The notes beneath the pieces are model-generated. The model saw only the letters and a list, made by a program, of their open reading frames with translations. It did no database searches and was not told where the DNA came from. Shown in pieces: positions 24,845 through 33,407 of a stretch of DNA of 64,000 bases (positions within the stretch are counted from its first letter, which is position 1; the number at the start of each line of letters is the position of its first letter). The DNA is taken from the NCBI GenBank assembly GCA_963809925.1, contig CAWELH010000007.1:124001-188000 (forward strand), read 5' to 3'. A program made the position numbers and the translations under genes. Source of the stretch: DASQZK01 sp963809925 (GTDB lineage: Bacteria > Bacteroidota > Bacteroidia > Bacteroidales > GCA-2748055).

Positions 24845-25678
24845 TCAGCCATGATCAACCCTTACACAGGTCATGGTCAGAGAACCGGCCACCGCTTTGT
24901 CATTAAAGAGGCTGATCTGTTCATTTTTATCCTTCAGTGCCAGGACATAAAGCAAGGGCAGGAAATGTTCTGGTGTCGGGACAGCCAGCTGGAATGCTTT
25001 CCCCTGGGATGAATAATCGATCAATGACTGGCAGTCAGCCTCACGAATATAATTTTTCATCTTCGAACCGGCTTCAATGGCCCAGTCGTAGGCAAAATTA
25101 TCTACGTTAAATTTATCCCAGGCTACAAGCCGGAGATTATGAACCATGTTCCCGCTCCCAATAATAAGAATACCTTTCTTTCGAAGCGGCACCAGCTCTT
25201 TTGCCAGATCAAAGTGGTCCTTTGGCGACCTGCAATAATCAAGGCTAAGTTCGATCACCGGCACATCGGCCTCAGGATAGAGATGTTTGATGACCGACCA
25301 TGCACCGTGATCAAGTCCCCAATTCTCATCAAGGGTAATGTCGGTTTGACGGACGATTTTTTTGGTTTCAACGGCTAGTTCAGGACTGCCCGGGGCCGGA
25401 TACTCCGTATCAAACAGCACCTTCGGAAAACCCCCGAAATCATGGATCGTTTCGGGCTTTTCCATGGCGGTCACGCAAGTCCCCTTCGTTTCCCAATGTG
25501 CCGATACGCAAAGGATGGCCTGAGGTTTAGGCAAAGTTTTCCCAGCTTCCTTCCATCCCCTGACAAATTCATTATCCTCAATGGCATTCATCGGGCTGCC
25601 ATGTCCAAGGAAAAGCACGGGCATATGCTCCGTGCTTTTAAATGATCCTGTCATACTATGCAAATCATTCAGTTTCAT
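24845..25678 (-). CDS. ygiD: DODA-type extradiol aromatic ring-opening dioxygenase
   Basis: The 277-residue cytoplasmic protein has the layout of YgiD/4,5-DOPA dioxygenase: MPVLFLGHGSPMNAI (metal-binding His), ILCVSAHWETKG (second His), GLDHGAWSVI and the late LIIGSGNMVHNL. It uses one non-haem metal to open catechol rings. The true substrate is unknown. The first ATG (MKLNDLHSM) is in line with relatives. It is 23 bases after the YceI gene and probably co-transcribed with it. Confidence 0.87.
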   Translation of the reverse strand: MKLNDLHSMTGSFKSTEHMPVLFLGHGSPMNAIEDNEFVRGWKEAGKTLPKPQAILCVSAHWETKGTCVTAMEKPETIHDFGGFPKVLFDTEYPAPGSPELAVETKKIVRQTDITLDENWGLDHGAWSVIKHLYPEADVPVIELSLDYCRSPKDHFDLAKELVPLRKKGILIIGSGNMVHNLRLVAWDKFNVDNFAYDWAIEAGSKMKNYIREADCQSLIDYSSQGKAFQLAVPTPEHFLPLLYVLALKDKNEQISLFNDKAVAGSLTMTCVRVDHG

Positions 25679-25701
25679 TTTCGTCTTTCCTTCTGCCAGC
25701 G

Positions 25702-26253
25702 TTACGCGGCTTGTTTTACAAATTGCACTTCAGCAGAGATCCTCACCTCATCACTAACCAGTACACCCCCGGTTTCCAGAGCGGCATTCCAGTTCAACCC
25801 CCACTCCTTCCTGCTTATCTTCCCACTGATGGCAAATCCTGCCTTTTCATTCCCCCATGGGTCCTTATTGACACCTCCAAATTCCACATCGAGGGTAACC
25901 TCCTTCTTTGTTCCTTTAATCGAGAGAAGTCCGGTTAATTTGTACAATCCATCATCGACCTTCCTCATCTTCTTTCCTTCAAAACGGATTTCTTTGTGGT
26001 GCTCCACATCAAAAAAATCAGCGCTTCTCAGGTGGCCATCACGACTTTCATCGTTGGTATAAATGGAGGAAGAATCAATATTTACGATAATCGGTGAGTT
26101 CGTAAATTCTTCTCCGTCTATTTCCGCATTAAACTTTGTGAACTCTCCTTTAACGTTTGAGATCATCATATGTTTAACCCTGAACATCAACTCACTGTGT
26201 GCGGGATCGGAAATCCATTTGGTTTTGCTTGTTGTTTCAGTAACTGTTTCCAT
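25702..26253 (-). CDS. YceI-family protein
   Basis: From the ATG at 26253 (METVTETTSKTKW) the protein has 183 residues; the upstream ATG at 26286 adds a basic extension. It is a YceI-type lipocalin-like barrel: WISDPAHSELMFRVKHMMIS at the start, DGHLRSADFFDVEHHKEIRFE, and WNAALETGGVLVSDEVRI at the end. Members bind isoprenoid lipids. No signal peptide is visible, so it is probably cytoplasmic. It is the first gene of the set ending at 24058, with a -7 box at 26301-26308. Confidence 0.88.
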   Translation of the reverse strand: METVTETTSKTKWISDPAHSELMFRVKHMMISNVKGEFTKFNAEIDGEEFTNSPIIVNIDSSSIYTNDESRDGHLRSADFFDVEHHKEIRFEGKKMRKVDDGLYKLTGLLSIKGTKKEVTLDVEFGGVNKDPWGNEKAGFAISGKISRKEWGLNWNAALETGGVLVSDEVRISAEVQFVKQAA

Positions 26254-26300
26254 TTTTCTAAATCCTTTCTTTCTGATTACCTTCATTAAAATTAACGATA

Positions 26301-26308
26301 CAAAGGTA
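26301..26308 (-). promoter_or_regulatory. -7 box before yceI-ygiD-SDR genes
   Basis: On the minus strand this reads TACCTTTG, a full match to TAnnTTTG. The expected start, near 26294, lies 40 bases before the preferred YceI ATG. No -33 element is evident. Confidence 0.4.
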
Positions 26309-26358
26309 AAGCTCCGGCCAGGTATGCGGTAACAGTATTCGGAAAATGTGTTGTAATA

Positions 26359-27189
26359 TCAGGAAAGCAGCTGGTGCATCTCCTCCCTGAATTCGGTGGG
26401 CGTTTGTCCTGATTTCTTTTTGAAAACAGTCGTAAAGTAGGATTTCTCATTATAACCCAGTTCAAACCCGATTTCGGATATGGATTTATCTGTACTGATC
26501 AGCAGGTTTTTTGCCTCAATGAGCTTACGGGTTTCTATGATTTCAGAAACACTCTGATGCAGGATATTCTGACAAATGATATTCAAATTTCGGGCTGACA
26601 TAAAAAGTTTTTCGGCATAATATTCAACTCCTTCCGGTCTCCGGAAATTTTCCTCAAGAATCCTAAGGAAATTTTTAAAAGTGGTATTTTGTGTCTTTTG
26701 CAAATTATCATCACCAGGATGAAGCTTTTTCCGTTCCGATTCGATCATGATAAACAGAGCACTGAGCAGATGCTGCATAACACCATAGTCGGGATCCTGC
26801 TGCTGTGTTTCCCTGAACATCATCTCACAGAGTATGGGCATTCGCCGGAAACATTCATCCGCTTTGAGTTTGATGTTTGCATAGCCATGATAAAAGGAAT
26901 ACAATTGAAAAGTGGTTTCAGGGATGAACTCACTTTTGAAACGAAGGACCCAGATATTGCATTTCCCATCCTTTAACCCCGGAACGACGCGATGTACCTT
27001 GCCCTGCGCTACGAAACTGATAAATGGTGCTTCGAGCATCTCCGATTTAAAATCGATGAAATGATCCAAAGTCCCTTCAATGCCCACCAAAAGTTCCTCA
27101 TAATCGTGCTGATGCGGTTCGTTTACTGACGAGGCGACCTTTTTTGCGTCTTCAACACCAAAATTGAATATCCGGAAGAGTTGATCCAT
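26359..27189 (-). CDS. AraC-family transcription regulator
   Basis: Start at the ATG 27189 (MDQLFRIFNFG) gives 276 residues; an upstream TTG at 27198 falls inside a -7 box. Residues about 1-150 are a cupin-like sensor (NEPHQHDYEELLVGIEG, then FVAQGKVHRV). The last 100 residues hold two helix-turn-helix units of AraC type (YAEKLFMSARNLNIICQN; ISEIGFELGYNEKSYFTTVFKKKSGQTPTEFRE). It probably controls the YceI/DODA/SDR set just downstream, which begins 52 bases after its stop, in response to a small ligand. Confidence 0.9.
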   Translation of the reverse strand: MDQLFRIFNFGVEDAKKVASSVNEPHQHDYEELLVGIEGTLDHFIDFKSEMLEAPFISFVAQGKVHRVVPGLKDGKCNIWVLRFKSEFIPETTFQLYSFYHGYANIKLKADECFRRMPILCEMMFRETQQQDPDYGVMQHLLSALFIMIESERKKLHPGDDNLQKTQNTTFKNFLRILEENFRRPEGVEYYAEKLFMSARNLNIICQNILHQSVSEIIETRKLIEAKNLLISTDKSISEIGFELGYNEKSYFTTVFKKKSGQTPTEFREEMHQLLS

Positions 27190-27195
27190 GGTATA

Positions 27196-27203
27196 CAAAG
27201 ATA
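27196..27203 (-). promoter_or_regulatory. -7 box at the AraC gene start
   Basis: TATCTTTG on the minus strand fully matches TAnnTTTG and ends only 6 bases before the ATG at 27189. The message would be leaderless or nearly so. Confidence 0.4.
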
Positions 27204-27282
27204 CGGGATTTTCAGAAATTGAGGGGAGGATAAGAAAAGCCGGGGCCGGGATGTCAGGAATAGGTGTGATTTACACTGATGA

Positions 27283-28794
27283 TTAGTTTACCGGGGTATA
27301 CATGAAATTTTTAAATCTGACAGTTCCGTCTCCCATAGCGCATAATCCAATGCGAAGACTTAAAAATTGGCCGAGTACGTTGTGATCATAGTCAGACACC
27401 TCTATAGAATTTTCGATTTTAGTCCAGTCTTCGCCATTAACACTGTAATACATATCAACGGTACTATTCATGTTTTTAAGGCGGAGGAATACATGCCTGT
27501 TGATGACGCCTTTCTCGGTTGGGAATTGCCAGCTCCTGAGGTTGGCAAGAATATTTTCACGATCAGCCAATATGCCTGAGTATGCTTTTTGATTATAGAA
27601 CAGAAGCAATCCACCGATGGCATCACCTTCAATTTCTAGTTCAACCTGGGCAGTATAAGAATGGTCAGCCGGCATGCAAAGAAGGGGTGAACTCTCCCCA
27701 ACAGTATTGCCTTTGGCTTTAATTGCAATGCTGCTTCCGCTCATTTCAAATCTACTTGTATCGTATTCACCAAAGAAATGCCAGGTAGGTTTAAGATCCT
27801 TGCCCCGAAAGTTATCATTCAATGTGAATACTTCACCATCAGGAATACCAGCTGGCTTTTTTATGGGTTTATCGATCCTACTATTTTCCGGAACTTTAAA
27901 CCATCCGTCATCCGTCCATTCCACCGAAGAGAGTAAAGTCTGACGTCCCATGTTATAATGCCCGTTCTCGTATCCATGAAATATCATCCACCATTTTCCG
28001 GTTACGTCTTCAAAGATAGTTGCATGTCCGACGGACCACCACTTTTCGGTTTTATCTTTCGTCCTGATAACCGGATTATATGGTGAATTTTCCCACGGCC
28101 CGAATGGCGATTCAGAACGCGCCGAGATTACCATATGCCCTGTTGCAGGGCCTGCGGTCCCTCCTTCTGCAACAGTTAGGTAGTAATATCCGCCTCGTCT
28201 GAAAAGCTTTGGACCTTCCATGCAAAAGCACTCAATTGACCAGTCACGGGGTATCTCCCAACCATCATAGGTATGCTGAAGCGGCCCCGTTACCGACAAA
28301 CCATCGGCCGATAAGGGGACAAAGCCACCACTGCTGAAATATAAATAACGCCTGCCATCCTTGTCTGTCACATGACCAGGGTCAATATTTCCCACTTTTA
28401 AATCCACCGGATCGCTCCAGGGACCGACAATTGACTCAGCCACAACAACATAATTAGTATTATTAGCCGGAAAGTAGATGTAATATTTATTTTTAACCTT
28501 TACCAGGTCTGGAGCCCAGACAGAACCCACATATTTATGCAAAGCACATGTCAGAGGTGTCCAGTCTGTCAGATCTTTTGAATGCCAGATGGTCAGACCA
28601 GGATAATATTCAAACGATGAATGCACAATATAATAATCACTGCCGTCAACCAAAATGCTTGGGTCAGGATAATCGCCTGCAAAAATAGGATTTAAAAAAT
28701 AGCCTTCGTTTAAACCATTTTTATGATCCTGATTTTGAGCATTTAATACTAACCAACCGATGGAAATAAGCAGCGTAAAAAAGGCTCTTTTCAT
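27283..28794 (-). CDS. GH43 beta-xylosidase-type enzyme with C-terminal beta-sandwich
   Basis: The 503-residue protein has a signal peptide ending LNAQ. Residues about 35-310 form the GH43 propeller: FAGDYPDPSILVDGSDYY (base Asp), VGNIDPGHVTDKDGRRYLYF (second Asp), IECFCMEGPKLFRRGGYYYL (acid Glu). Residues about 320-503 are a beta-sandwich of the GH43_C2/DUF1349 type (DNFRGKDLKPTWHFFGEYD, GGLLLFYNQKAYSGI). This domain pair is typical of beta-xylosidases and arabinofuranosidases of plant xylan. Transcribed alone; the spacer behind its start contains low-complexity block 2. Confidence 0.9.
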   Translation of the reverse strand: MKRAFFTLLISIGWLVLNAQNQDHKNGLNEGYFLNPIFAGDYPDPSILVDGSDYYIVHSSFEYYPGLTIWHSKDLTDWTPLTCALHKYVGSVWAPDLVKVKNKYYIYFPANNTNYVVVAESIVGPWSDPVDLKVGNIDPGHVTDKDGRRYLYFSSGGFVPLSADGLSVTGPLQHTYDGWEIPRDWSIECFCMEGPKLFRRGGYYYLTVAEGGTAGPATGHMVISARSESPFGPWENSPYNPVIRTKDKTEKWWSVGHATIFEDVTGKWWMIFHGYENGHYNMGRQTLLSSVEWTDDGWFKVPENSRIDKPIKKPAGIPDGEVFTLNDNFRGKDLKPTWHFFGEYDTSRFEMSGSSIAIKAKGNTVGESSPLLCMPADHSYTAQVELEIEGDAIGGLLLFYNQKAYSGILADRENILANLRSWQFPTEKGVINRHVFLRLKNMNSTVDMYYSVNGEDWTKIENSIEVSDYDHNVLGQFLSLRIGLCAMGDGTVRFKNFMYTPVN

Positions 28795-28852
28795 AATGCT
28801 TTGTATCTACACTATAAAAATAGCGAATTTTTATAGAAAAATGCCCTTCTTT

Positions 28853-29036
28853 TGATTTGGTGATTTGGTGATTTAGTGAATTGAAGAGTGATTTAAAGGA
28901 CATCCCTAAATCCCTAACTTCATAACTCCCTAATCATAACTCCATCACTCCATCACTTCTTATTTGTTGAGTTGTTGAGTTGTTGAGTTGAAGATTGATT
29001 TAAAGAACATCCCTAACTTCCTAACTTCATAACTTC
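28853..29036 (-). repeat. Low-complexity block 2, inverted copy of block 1
   Basis: From GGTGATTTGGTGATTTAG through CATCACTTCTTATTTGTTGAG and the repeated GTTGAG to CATCCCTAACTTCC, this is the reverse complement of block 1 in order of parts. No TCCGCC hairpin is embedded here. It fills the gap between the GH43 and SRPBCC genes. Confidence 0.75.
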
Positions 29037-29513
29037 CTATCTCCCCAGCAATTCATCCAGATTCTCCAGACCTGCTGTAAATCCTTCCCTGAATCCCATC
29101 TCAATGATCTTCTCCAGGTCGGTGAGTCTATCAAACGTCAATACTACGTTTACAATAGTAGATCCGGAATCCTCACGGAATGAATTGGACCAGTTAATTG
29201 TCGGCATATTCGGATCTATATTTCCGTTTTCATCGCAAAAGGCATCCCTGGATGAAAACGCTTTCATCGGGTTAATGGTGATGTAATCAACCCGCGACCA
29301 GTGCTCTGACCTGTCAGGTCCGACCATGGCATAAAGCCACATTCCTCCTTCCGAGAAATCCATGGATTTGGTTCTGCCTTTCCATGGTTTCGGAGCCCAC
29401 CATTGATCAAGAATATTGCTCTGTGTCCATGCAGCCCAAACTTTGGCAAGGGGTGCTTCAAACTCCCTTTTCACCGTAATGGCTTTCTTTTCCTTATCGA
29501 CGGAAAATTCCAT
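29037..29513 (-). CDS. SRPBCC / AHSA1-type protein
   Basis: From the ATG at 29513 (MEFSVDKEKK) the product has 158 residues; an earlier ATG at 29531 overlaps the ArsR gene by 11 bases. It has the SRPBCC (START-like) pattern: ITVKREFEAPLAKVWAAWTQ, DQWWAPKPWKGRTKSMDFSEGGMWLYAM, and a long C-terminal helix GFREGFTAGLENLDELL. It belongs to the AHSA1-like group that is regularly encoded next to ArsR regulators. It probably binds a hydrophobic ligand; the ligand is unknown. Confidence 0.87.
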   Translation of the reverse strand: MEFSVDKEKKAITVKREFEAPLAKVWAAWTQSNILDQWWAPKPWKGRTKSMDFSEGGMWLYAMVGPDRSEHWSRVDYITINPMKAFSSRDAFCDENGNIDPNMPTINWSNSFREDSGSTIVNVVLTFDRLTDLEKIIEMGFREGFTAGLENLDELLGR

Positions 29514-29520
29514 GATTAAA

Positions 29521-29850
29521 TTACGTTTCATTGTGATTTGATTTAAGATTAAGTAATACCTTATCCAGCTGATTGAATTTATCCTCCCACAGCAGTTTAA
29601 ACTGTTCCAGCCATTGATCGATCTCTTTCATCTTTAATGCATTTATATGATAATAGATGTTCCTGCCTTCTTTCTTTTGTACCAGCAACTCACATTCCGT
29701 CAGCACCTGAATGTGCTTGGATACAGCCTGCCTGCTTGTTTTAAAATGTTCGGCCAGTGCATTTGGCGTCATAGCCTGTGAGACGATCAGTACTAATATG
29801 GCCCTTCTTGTAGGATCGGCAATGGCCTGAAATATGTCGTGTTTTGCCAT
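29521..29850 (-). CDS. ArsR-family transcription repressor
   Basis: The 109-residue protein is a winged-helix regulator: DIFQAIADPTRRAILVLI, then MTPNALAEHFKTSRQAVSKHIQVLTECELLVQKKEGRNIYYHI. It has no metal-binding Cys pair, so it belongs to the metal-independent group found with AHSA1 proteins. It is the first gene of a two-gene operon; the SRPBCC start lies 7 bases after its stop. Two inverted repeats around its promoter suggest autoregulation. Confidence 0.9.
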   Translation of the reverse strand: MAKHDIFQAIADPTRRAILVLIVSQAMTPNALAEHFKTSRQAVSKHIQVLTECELLVQKKEGRNIYYHINALKMKEIDQWLEQFKLLWEDKFNQLDKVLLNLKSNHNET

Positions 29851-29866
29851 GATAGATTCAATTTAC

Positions 29867-29913
29867 GCAACCATTTGATTGCAAATATACGCGCAAATAT
29901 TTAGTTGCGCAAA
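29867..29913 (-). promoter_or_regulatory. ArsR promoter with two inverted-repeat operators
   Basis: On the minus strand TTTG (29910-29913) and TATATTTG (29882-29889) stand 20 bases apart as -33 and -7 elements. GCAA-N8-TTGC occurs twice: 29867-29882, covering the transcription start, and 29893-29908 between the two boxes, where it is extended to GCGCAA-N8-TTGCGC (29891-29910). The spacing of centres is 26 bp. This fits an autorepressed ArsR operon. Confidence 0.6.
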
Positions 29914-30017
29914 TATTTTTAGATTTATTTGAAGAAATTTGCGACCACCAGTGATCAGAGAAGTTCGGATAGGAATATTTTGGACTGGATAACGCACTAT
30001 GGAATTTTACTAATCCA

Positions 30018-31151
30018 TCAGAGGGTAAGTGCATTCTCCAGATCAGAAATCAGGTCTGAGGCATCTTCAATCCCGACAGACAATCTCAGCAAATTATCGC
30101 TGATACCATCTGCTTCCCTCTGGTCTTTGGTAAGATGTCGGTGAGAAGTAAGCGCCGGTGCGCAAATGGTGGACTCAATCCCGCCAAGGCTCATGGCAGG
30201 TTGTATAAGGGTTAGTTTTTTCTGAAAGGTATAGCTGTCGACAGCTCTGGTCTCAAACGATACCATTCCTCCAAAGCCTGACATTTGCCTTTTGGCGGTT
30301 TCATATCCGGGATCATCGGGTAAACCCGGATAGAAGACCTTACTGATGTCCGGATGGTGGTGAAGAAAATCAGCAATGGCTGCAGCATTTTCATTTTGCT
30401 TCGATACCCTGATAGCAAGGGTCTTAATACTTCTTTCCAGCAGGTGGCACATCATGGCATTCAGACTTCCGCCAAAATTCAACGCTGTATTTCTGATTTT
30501 ATCGATCAGCTTCTTTGTGGAAAGGATGGCGCCTGCAGAAATATCGCTGTGACCTCCAAGGTACTTAGTGGCACTGTGCAGTATGATATCGATGCCGAAG
30601 TCGGCCGGATTCTGGTTTATGGGAGAAGCAAATGTACTGTCGATCACTGAGATGATCTGCAATGATTTACACAGGACTGCAATTTCCTTTAGGTCGATGA
30701 TTGACAATAACGGATTCGACGGACTTTCGATATAGATCATCCTGGTATTTTTTCGTGCTGCTCCCCGGATTGTGCGTATCTCATTATCATTCAGGATGGT
30801 ATATTCGATACCAAAGCGATCCAGGTCTTCCCTGATAAAATGGATTGTGCCACCGTAAAGCCCTTTCTGAAAAATGATGTGATCACCCTTGCTCAGGAGA
30901 CTAAGGATCGTAGTGCTGATAGCTGCCATCCCGGAACTGAAGATCAGCCCGCTTTCGGTATTTTCGAGTTTGGATAGTTTTTCAATCAGAACCTGTTGGT
31001 TGGGTATGTTGAAATATCGGGGATAAAGTCTTTCCTCTGAATCCAGGTAGGCATACGAGGTGGATGTGAAAACGGGAGTATTGATTCCCGTGTATTCATC
31101 GGGCCGTTGACCCGCATGGACACAGATGGTGTTTTTGGTGTGGCTTTTCAT
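30018..31151 (-). CDS. Cys/Met-metabolism PLP enzyme (trans-sulfuration family)
   Basis: The 377-residue cytoplasmic enzyme belongs to the cystathionine gamma-synthase / gamma-lyase / methionine gamma-lyase family: CVHAGQRPDEYTGINTPVF, YPRYFNIPNQQVLIEKLSKLE, SGMAAISTTILSLL, and the PLP lysine in HSATKYLGGHSD. The final third has the active-site SLGGIESTICAPALTSHRHL and RLSVGIED. Exact activity cannot be told among family members. It is transcribed alone, 165 bases from the ArsR start. Confidence 0.88.
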   Translation of the reverse strand: MKSHTKNTICVHAGQRPDEYTGINTPVFTSTSYAYLDSEERLYPRYFNIPNQQVLIEKLSKLENTESGLIFSSGMAAISTTILSLLSKGDHIIFQKGLYGGTIHFIREDLDRFGIEYTILNDNEIRTIRGAARKNTRMIYIESPSNPLLSIIDLKEIAVLCKSLQIISVIDSTFASPINQNPADFGIDIILHSATKYLGGHSDISAGAILSTKKLIDKIRNTALNFGGSLNAMMCHLLERSIKTLAIRVSKQNENAAAIADFLHHHPDISKVFYPGLPDDPGYETAKRQMSGFGGMVSFETRAVDSYTFQKKLTLIQPAMSLGGIESTICAPALTSHRHLTKDQREADGISDNLLRLSVGIEDASDLISDLENALTL

Positions 31152-31546
31152 AATAAATGCTTTTGTTAGCTAAATCTCTTCACCTTCCCGTTGTGCTGAA
31201 AATAATTTTCACACCCCCCGGGCTGACAGACGAAACGGATACGTATGTCCGTCTTCCCTCAAAGGAATTAAAGATGATAAAGGTTGCTACTATCCAAAAT
31301 TAAGGGATTTCACAGAATTTACAGCATTATGATATGGTTTCTGCCACCATTGATTTCCATTAAACATATAGCAGGGTATTCCTGATCTTACGCAGGTAAT
31401 TTAGAAGAAAGACGAAGTCCCGGTCATGGAAAATCTTCTGGTTGCACAATTCGTCCCGTATCCGGCATTTGATTTCGGTGCATATGTGTCACTATCCGTA
31501 CCTCCGAAATCCCTGCAAAAATCATTGCCGGAAGTTTACTTCCGTT
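31152..31546. other. Gene-free stretch
   Basis: Nothing coding, repeated or structured could be supported in these 395 bases between the PLP enzyme and the GIN-like gene. Confidence 0.5.
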
Positions 31547-32241
31547 TCAATTCCACAGTGTTATTCTGCTTGAGGAATCTCTTTTCACCATGATCTCCTG
31601 AGGCTGGCGGATCCGCATTTCCGATCCGTCTGAAAAGAGTACCCGGCAAGCGTTCGTAGATGATATTCCCATCTGCACTTCAGAGTTCTGAAGGTTAACA
31701 TTGAGCGAATCCACGCCAAAATTGCCGGTATGAAATAACTTTTCCCCCGGGCCTGTATACCCATAGCCGTAAACGGAGTGTTTCCGTTCCTGCCGCTGTT
31801 GAACCATACCCGACTCCCATCCAGATCCAGATTAACCAACGCTGATCCCATTTGCGCAATCGTAACCTCCGAATTTATCATGTCAATCTTTTGCAGGGAA
31901 TTTCCTGTACCCAGCTTTACCTTCATCCAGATGCCTTCCTGCTGGCTTACACCCGTTATGATCATGCTGTCACCTTCTATCGAAATAACCGGATCTGCAG
32001 GTACGGCGTCCTTCGACCATGACAATTCGAGGAAGGAGGAATCGCTGTAAACAAGCTCGAAATTCTGGCCATCCTTTAAGGTCAGTACGCTGATATCGGG
32101 GATATTCCTCGTACTCGTGGTCATTTCTGGTGCCTGATGGTCGTTCCTGCTACCACTGATCTTGATGTCAATGGCTCCGGCAAGGATAAATGCAGCGGCG
32201 GTTCCAAGCAGTGAGGTAAAGATGATCTTACTTGTCTTCAT
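31547..32241 (-). pseudogene. GIN/DUF2807-like protein with a frameshift
   Basis: The first frame (from 32241) gives a signal-anchor start and a beta-helix-like protein (DGQNFELVYSDSSFLELSWS, ITGVSQQEGIWMKVKLG, INSEVTIAQMGSALVNLDLDGSRVWFNSG). Near 31745-31755 coding sense passes into the -1 frame, which continues NFGVDSLNVNLQNSEVQMG down to ITLWN at 31547. One extra G in the GGGGG run would join both parts into a protein of about 231 residues. It overlaps the end of the GntR gene by 14 bases and is the last gene of that operon. Whether the shift is real, programmed, or a read error in a homopolymer cannot be decided. Confidence 0.65.
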
Positions 32242-32608
32242 TTTGGGATGGATTAGGATTTGAAGTAAAATAGGGTTTCAGTTCCCCGAAAGTGATACCG
32301 AGCATTCTGGTCTGCTTTACGATCAGTGGCAGGTCGTTTTCGAAGAACTCTTTCTTCTTCCATGCGAGGATAATAGTATCTGCATCATGACTTACGAAAT
32401 ACCCCACGCCCCGCTTTGTATCGATAATGCCCCTCCCCTGCAGTTCGCTGTAGGTCCTCATGATGGTATTCGGGTTAACGCCCATTTCTGCAGCGAGTTC
32501 TCTGACGGACGGGATCTTCTCCCCAGGCGGGTATTTTCCCTCTACCACTTTCTCCGACAGGTTATCTGCGATCTGGAGAAAAATGCCTTTTGAATTCTTG
32601 AATTCCAT
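32228..32608 (-). CDS. GntR-family regulator, YtrA type
   Basis: The 126-residue protein has the GntR winged helix near its start (KYPPGEKIPSVRELAAEMGVNPNTIMRTYSELQGRGIIDTKRGVGYFV) and only a short C-terminal helix, the layout of the YtrA subfamily. These repress ABC-transporter operons that include their own gene. It lies between the ABC permease (one base gap) and the GIN-like gene, as expected. Confidence 0.92.
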   Translation of the reverse strand: MEFKNSKGIFLQIADNLSEKVVEGKYPPGEKIPSVRELAAEMGVNPNTIMRTYSELQGRGIIDTKRGVGYFVSHDADTIILAWKKKEFFENDLPLIVKQTRMLGITFGELKPYFTSNPNPSQNEDK

Positions 32609-32609
32609 A

Positions 32610-33404
32610 TTACGCCTCCTTTTCCTTTATACCAAACCATACCATGGCAAGTAAGGCCAGGTTTATCACTCCCGTTGCGACGACAGAGAAGGTAAGTACA
32701 TTCTCTTTGGAGCGAATAAACAAGACGCGGTGTCCCTGCGGCTCATAGTCATGAAGATGCAAACCCTTAAACAAAATATAAATAAACAGGGTATATGCAG
32801 CACCGATGATAACAAGCGTAAACATTGTTTTCAGCAGTGGTGACTTCCGGAAAAATCCGGCGCCCGTAAAGGGAATGAAAAAGATGCTGAGAACGCCCAT
32901 CACCACCAGCCACTTAACCTGCCAGACGGTATCGTCTGACTGAAAATACAGACCATTCCCTTCCCGTAATACCGAAAACCGGTAATGTGTCAGTTCAGGG
33001 AAAAACTGATGAGCGAGCCATCCTTCCGCATTGGCGATAAGCCAATAAAGAACAGGAAAGATTATTATAAAGGCGATGATCCTTGTCAGGATCTCGAAAA
33101 CGAATTTCTCTGAGGAAGAGGCCGGATGCAGCAGGTAGGACATACTTTTCTCCTTCGACCGGAATGCCGGGAAGGAAAGACTGGAATAGATCACCCCAAG
33201 TATAAAAAATAATACCAGAAACATGACTGTGGCATTTTGATCCGTCCACCTAAATCTGGCCATTAACTGGAAAATGAACAGCGCTGCAAAGAGAGTCCCC
33301 GAAAAACCGATCAGCGATATCCCGATGATTCGTTTGTTGATGATCAGCGACTGCCTGAATAACCAGGTTAACCGCCGAAATGAAAACAGGTTGTTGGTTT
33401 GCAT
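32610..33404 (-). CDS. ABC-transporter membrane subunit (putative)
   Basis: The 264-residue protein has six hydrophobic segments (IIGISLIGFSGTLFAALFIFQ, VMFLVLFFILGVIYSSL, IIAFIIIFPVLYWLIA, and three more) with short loops, matching the permease partner in YtrA-type operons. KSMSYLLHPASSSEKFVFEIL is a cytoplasmic loop common to these permeases. It follows the ATPase gene by 3 bases and precedes GntR by one. Substrate unknown. Confidence 0.8.
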   Translation of the reverse strand: MQTNNLFSFRRLTWLFRQSLIINKRIIGISLIGFSGTLFAALFIFQLMARFRWTDQNATVMFLVLFFILGVIYSSLSFPAFRSKEKSMSYLLHPASSSEKFVFEILTRIIAFIIIFPVLYWLIANAEGWLAHQFFPELTHYRFSVLREGNGLYFQSDDTVWQVKWLVVMGVLSIFFIPFTGAGFFRKSPLLKTMFTLVIIGAAYTLFIYILFKGLHLHDYEPQGHRVLFIRSKENVLTFSVVATGVINLALLAMVWFGIKEKEA

Positions 33405-33407
33405 GAC

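Noticed and set aside
31740..31760. Programmed -1 frameshift signal in the GIN-like gene
   Set aside because: The run CGG GGG AAA AG does not form a standard X-XXY-YYZ heptamer and no stimulatory structure was evident; a mutation or read error is simpler.
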